From an uncultured Bacteroidales bacterium (GTDB taxonomy: Bacteria; Bacteroidota; Bacteroidia; Bacteroidales; Paludibacteraceae): 64,000 nt of DNA. The stretch covers positions 33,865 to 97,864 of the forward strand of contig ONPG01000009.1 in assembly GCA_900319645.1 (NCBI GenBank), given 5' to 3'. Within the stretch, counting starts at the first letter, position 1; the number at the start of each line of letters is the position of its first letter. Made by a program: the position numbers and the translations under genes. Below are positions 62,785 to 64,000 of the stretch, one piece after another. The notes below the pieces were generated by a model. That model searched no databases and had not been told where the DNA came from. It was given only the letters and a program-made list of their open reading frames with translations.

Positions 62785-63285
62785 CTACTTTTTTTGCTCC
62801 ATCAAAATCATTGCACGCAGGAAGGCGGGAAGGGAGTAATAATGGCGACGCTGTGGCTTGGCGGAGTTGGGATTGTAGTCCGGTGAGGATTTGGGTAACA
62901 ACGGCGCTTGCGGGTCGGGTGCGCCTTTTAACTGCTTCTCGAAGCGGGTTTGGTAGGAAGCGAGTTGTGCAAGGAGTTGTTCTGCTGTTTCGCGTTCTTC
63001 CGCAGGCAGCACGGCCAGTTCGTCGGATGTCAGTTTGCCGGCTTTCAAAAGTTCAAGTGAACGGCGGTGCGCTTCGCCAAAACGAGTCATGTTGGCGAGC
63101 TCAGCCCCTTTAGGCGGATTCTTCTTAAAGTCACGAGGGAAGTCCACTACATAGGCTTCCTGCACGCAGGTATGCAGCACTGCGCCGGTTTCTGAGCGGT
63201 ATTTCTTCTGGCGGAAGATAGTGCCGTTTTTTGAGTACTTGCCGTGAAGTTCGGCAACGGGGGATTCAAGTAAGGCTTTTGACAT
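62785..63285 (-). CDS. Basic protein of unknown function, paralog 2 (166 aa)
   Basis: Homologous to the protein at 9102-9599 from MSK to the PDP-AP motif: FRQKKYRSETGAVL, CVQEAYVVDFPRDFKKNPPK, GAELANMTRFGEAHRRSLEL and PAEERETAEQ align with the first copy. The C-terminal end is more divergent (QRRHYYSLPAFLRAMIL) but keeps a basic-aromatic pattern. The upstream frame is open, but MSK at 63285 fits the paralog start and the promoter at 63404-63435. The leader of about 110 nt consists largely of an 11-bp array (63341-63384). Two tagged hairpins follow the gene. Not recognised as a known family. Confidence 0.7.
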   Translation of the reverse strand: MSKALLESPVAELHGKYSKNGTIFRQKKYRSETGAVLHTCVQEAYVVDFPRDFKKNPPKGAELANMTRFGEAHRRSLELLKAGKLTSDELAVLPAEERETAEQLLAQLASYQTRFEKQLKGAPDPQAPLLPKSSPDYNPNSAKPQRRHYYSLPAFLRAMILMEQKK

Positions 63286-63340
63286 ATAATATGGTGTGTT
63301 TGTTTGTTCGTTATGGTATCCTCCTGTTTTCAGCTGCTTA

Positions 63341-63384
63341 ATAACGCGAGAATATCGCGGGAATAACGCGGAAATCACGCGGAA
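63341..63384. repeat. 11-bp tandem repeat array, four units
   Basis: ATAACGCGAGA, ATATCGCGGGA, ATAACGCGGAA and ATCACGCGGAA follow each other without gaps, between the predicted transcription start and the ATG of paralog 2. Compare 8943-8997 and 40411-40454. Confidence 0.85.
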
Positions 63385-63403
63385 ATAAAAGCAAAACAGA
63401 GTG

Positions 63404-63435
63404 CAAAGGTACGAAATTATTTTGATATGTGCAAG
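63404..63435 (-). promoter_or_regulatory. Promoter of paralog 2
   Basis: Minus-strand TACCTTTG (63404-63411) and a TTG -33 element inside 63432-63435, 20 nt apart. Confidence 0.65.
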
Positions 63436-63501
63436 AGGGAAGTGCAGATTTTTGCAGAAACAGGCCAGAATATGCCGAATTAGGGCGATTTAGGTATTAG
63501 C

Positions 63502-63791
63502 GGAATAATATTCCTAATAACTACCAAGAAAGGGAAACAGCGGCAAATATGCCGCCGAACAGAACAACCGGCATAATATGCCGGACAATAAACATAGACG
63601 CGATGCTGATGCGTAGCATAGCAGACGAATGACAACCCCGCATGCCATGCGGGACAATTGACGAAAGAAGAAAGAGAACGCGCTAACGGAGGTAGCGCGC
63701 ACAGGACACCGCTATGTCCAGCCGATGAGAGAAGAGAGAGAGAGCCGCCCGAAAAGGCGGCTCTCTCTTTGATCAGCCATGTATGGCTGAT
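63502..63791. other. Hairpin island: nine palindromes in 290 bp
   Basis: From left: GGAAT-AAT-ATTCC (63502-63514), GCGGCA-AATA-TGCCGC (63540-63555), CCGGCAT-AAT-ATGCCGG (63568-63584), ATGCT/AGCAT (63603-63619), CCCGCAT-GCC-ATGCGGG (63637-63653), CGCGCTA/TAGCGCG (63679-63699), GGACA/TGTCC (63704-63719), a 13-bp terminator stem (63737-63768) and ATCAGCCAT-GT-ATGGCTGAT (63772-63791). Two of the 7-3-7 hairpins are each preceded by ACAAC-like sequence and followed by ACAAT. No gene is present; the region is between mutB's 3' end and the paralog 2 promoter. Confidence 0.75.
63737..63770. terminator. Perfect 13-bp terminator stem in the hairpin island
   Basis: AGAGAGAGCCGCC (63737-63749) pairs perfectly with GGCGGCTCTCTCT (63756-63768) around CGAAAA and is followed by TT on the plus strand, TCTCTTC on the minus strand. 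It may terminate mutB. Confidence 0.7.
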
Positions 63792-63798
63792 ACTATCA

Positions 63799-64000
63799 TT
63801 ACTCTTGCATCAGCAGTTGCATTACCACTTTGGCGGAGTATGCGACCGGGGTGCCGGGGCCGAAGATGGCGGCAACGCCGGCTTTGTAGAGGAAGTCATA
63901 ATCCTGCGCGGGGATGACACCACCGGCGGTGACCATGATATCCGGACGGCCGAGTTTCTTGAGCTCCTCGATGACCTGCGGGATGAGGGTCTTGTGACCT
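63799..64000 (-). CDS. mutB: Methylmalonyl-CoA mutase large subunit, C-terminal end (partial)
   Basis: Only the last 66 codons are in the window; the gene continues beyond 64000. The frame reads [20 protein letters not shown] then [19 protein letters not shown] and ends MQLLMQE with TAA at 63799-63801. This is the end of the B12-binding domain of the mutase that interconverts methylmalonyl-CoA and succinyl-CoA (propionate metabolism). MeaB at 44024 is its chaperone. Its 3' region is the hairpin island. Confidence 0.88.
   Translation of the reverse strand, partial: GHKTLIPQVIEELKKLGRPDIMVTAGGVIPAQDYDFLYKAGVAAIFGPGTPVAYSAKVVMQLLMQE

Noticed and set aside
62575-63113. Open frames on both strands over the tagged hairpins and paralog 2
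   Set aside because: They are shadows of paralog 2 or translations of the repeat elements, without conserved features.
63514-63702. Minus-strand open frame in the hairpin island
   Set aside because: It has no family similarity and passes through five palindromes; the structure is better explained as non-coding.

Overview
The window looks like a chromosome segment of a member of the Bacteroidales (Bacteroidota). The evidence is: many promoters of the Bacteroidota type (TTTG, then about 20 nt, then TAnnTTTG); lineage-typical families (DUF1573, DUF5689 beside a TonB-dependent receptor-like barrel, DUF6029, Omp28-like lipoproteins, Wzi-like barrel, DUF1015); a PorE-like type IX secretion protein; secreted proteins with short C-terminal tails; and MeaB plus the end of methylmalonyl-CoA mutase. 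The genus cannot be named from the sequence.

Layout. 1-4500 is an AT-rich accessory segment: unknown genes, a PD-(D/E)XK nuclease-like protein, two matching hairpins, a RelB/PIN toxin-antitoxin pair and a patch of triplicated micro-repeats. 4549-7883 holds a lipoprotein, a membrane protein and a PH-domain / HTH-like / Ser-Thr kinase trio. 7884-9660 is a hairpin-rich zone holding a duplicated gene fragment and the first of two paralogous genes of unknown function. 9789-23757 carries lon, an XRE regulator, a small cistron, a HAD phosphatase, tRNA-Pro, an AsmA-like protein, cdsA, a lipid A-type acyltransferase, a glycosyltransferase and envelope proteins. 23960-36439 is a long plus-strand run: bactofilin, DUF1015, PorE, thyA, folA, tex, then a thioredoxin/DUF6029/Omp28 cluster. 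36502-40252 (minus) holds dnaA, an MCE protein and an amidase. 40662-53702 (plus) is housekeeping: rel, DUF1573, meaB, dnaB, asnS, receptor barrel/DUF5689, cvpA, folK.

53740-64000 is again accessory and mostly minus strand: decayed genes, an ATPase-DUF4143 gene with 33-bp repeats in its promoter region, an MBOAT/SGNH acylation operon behind a highly structured leader, and a 1011-residue metallophosphoesterase-NTPase protein that looks like a STAND-type defence gene. It ends with the second paralog, a dense hairpin island and the 3' end of mutB.

The two most interesting things are (i) a two-copy gene family (9102-9599 and 62785-63285) whose copies are both embedded in clusters of perfect palindromes and both preceded by 11-bp tandem arrays, with compensatory changes between hairpin copies; and (ii) the metallophosphoesterase-STAND-like protein at 59492-62527.
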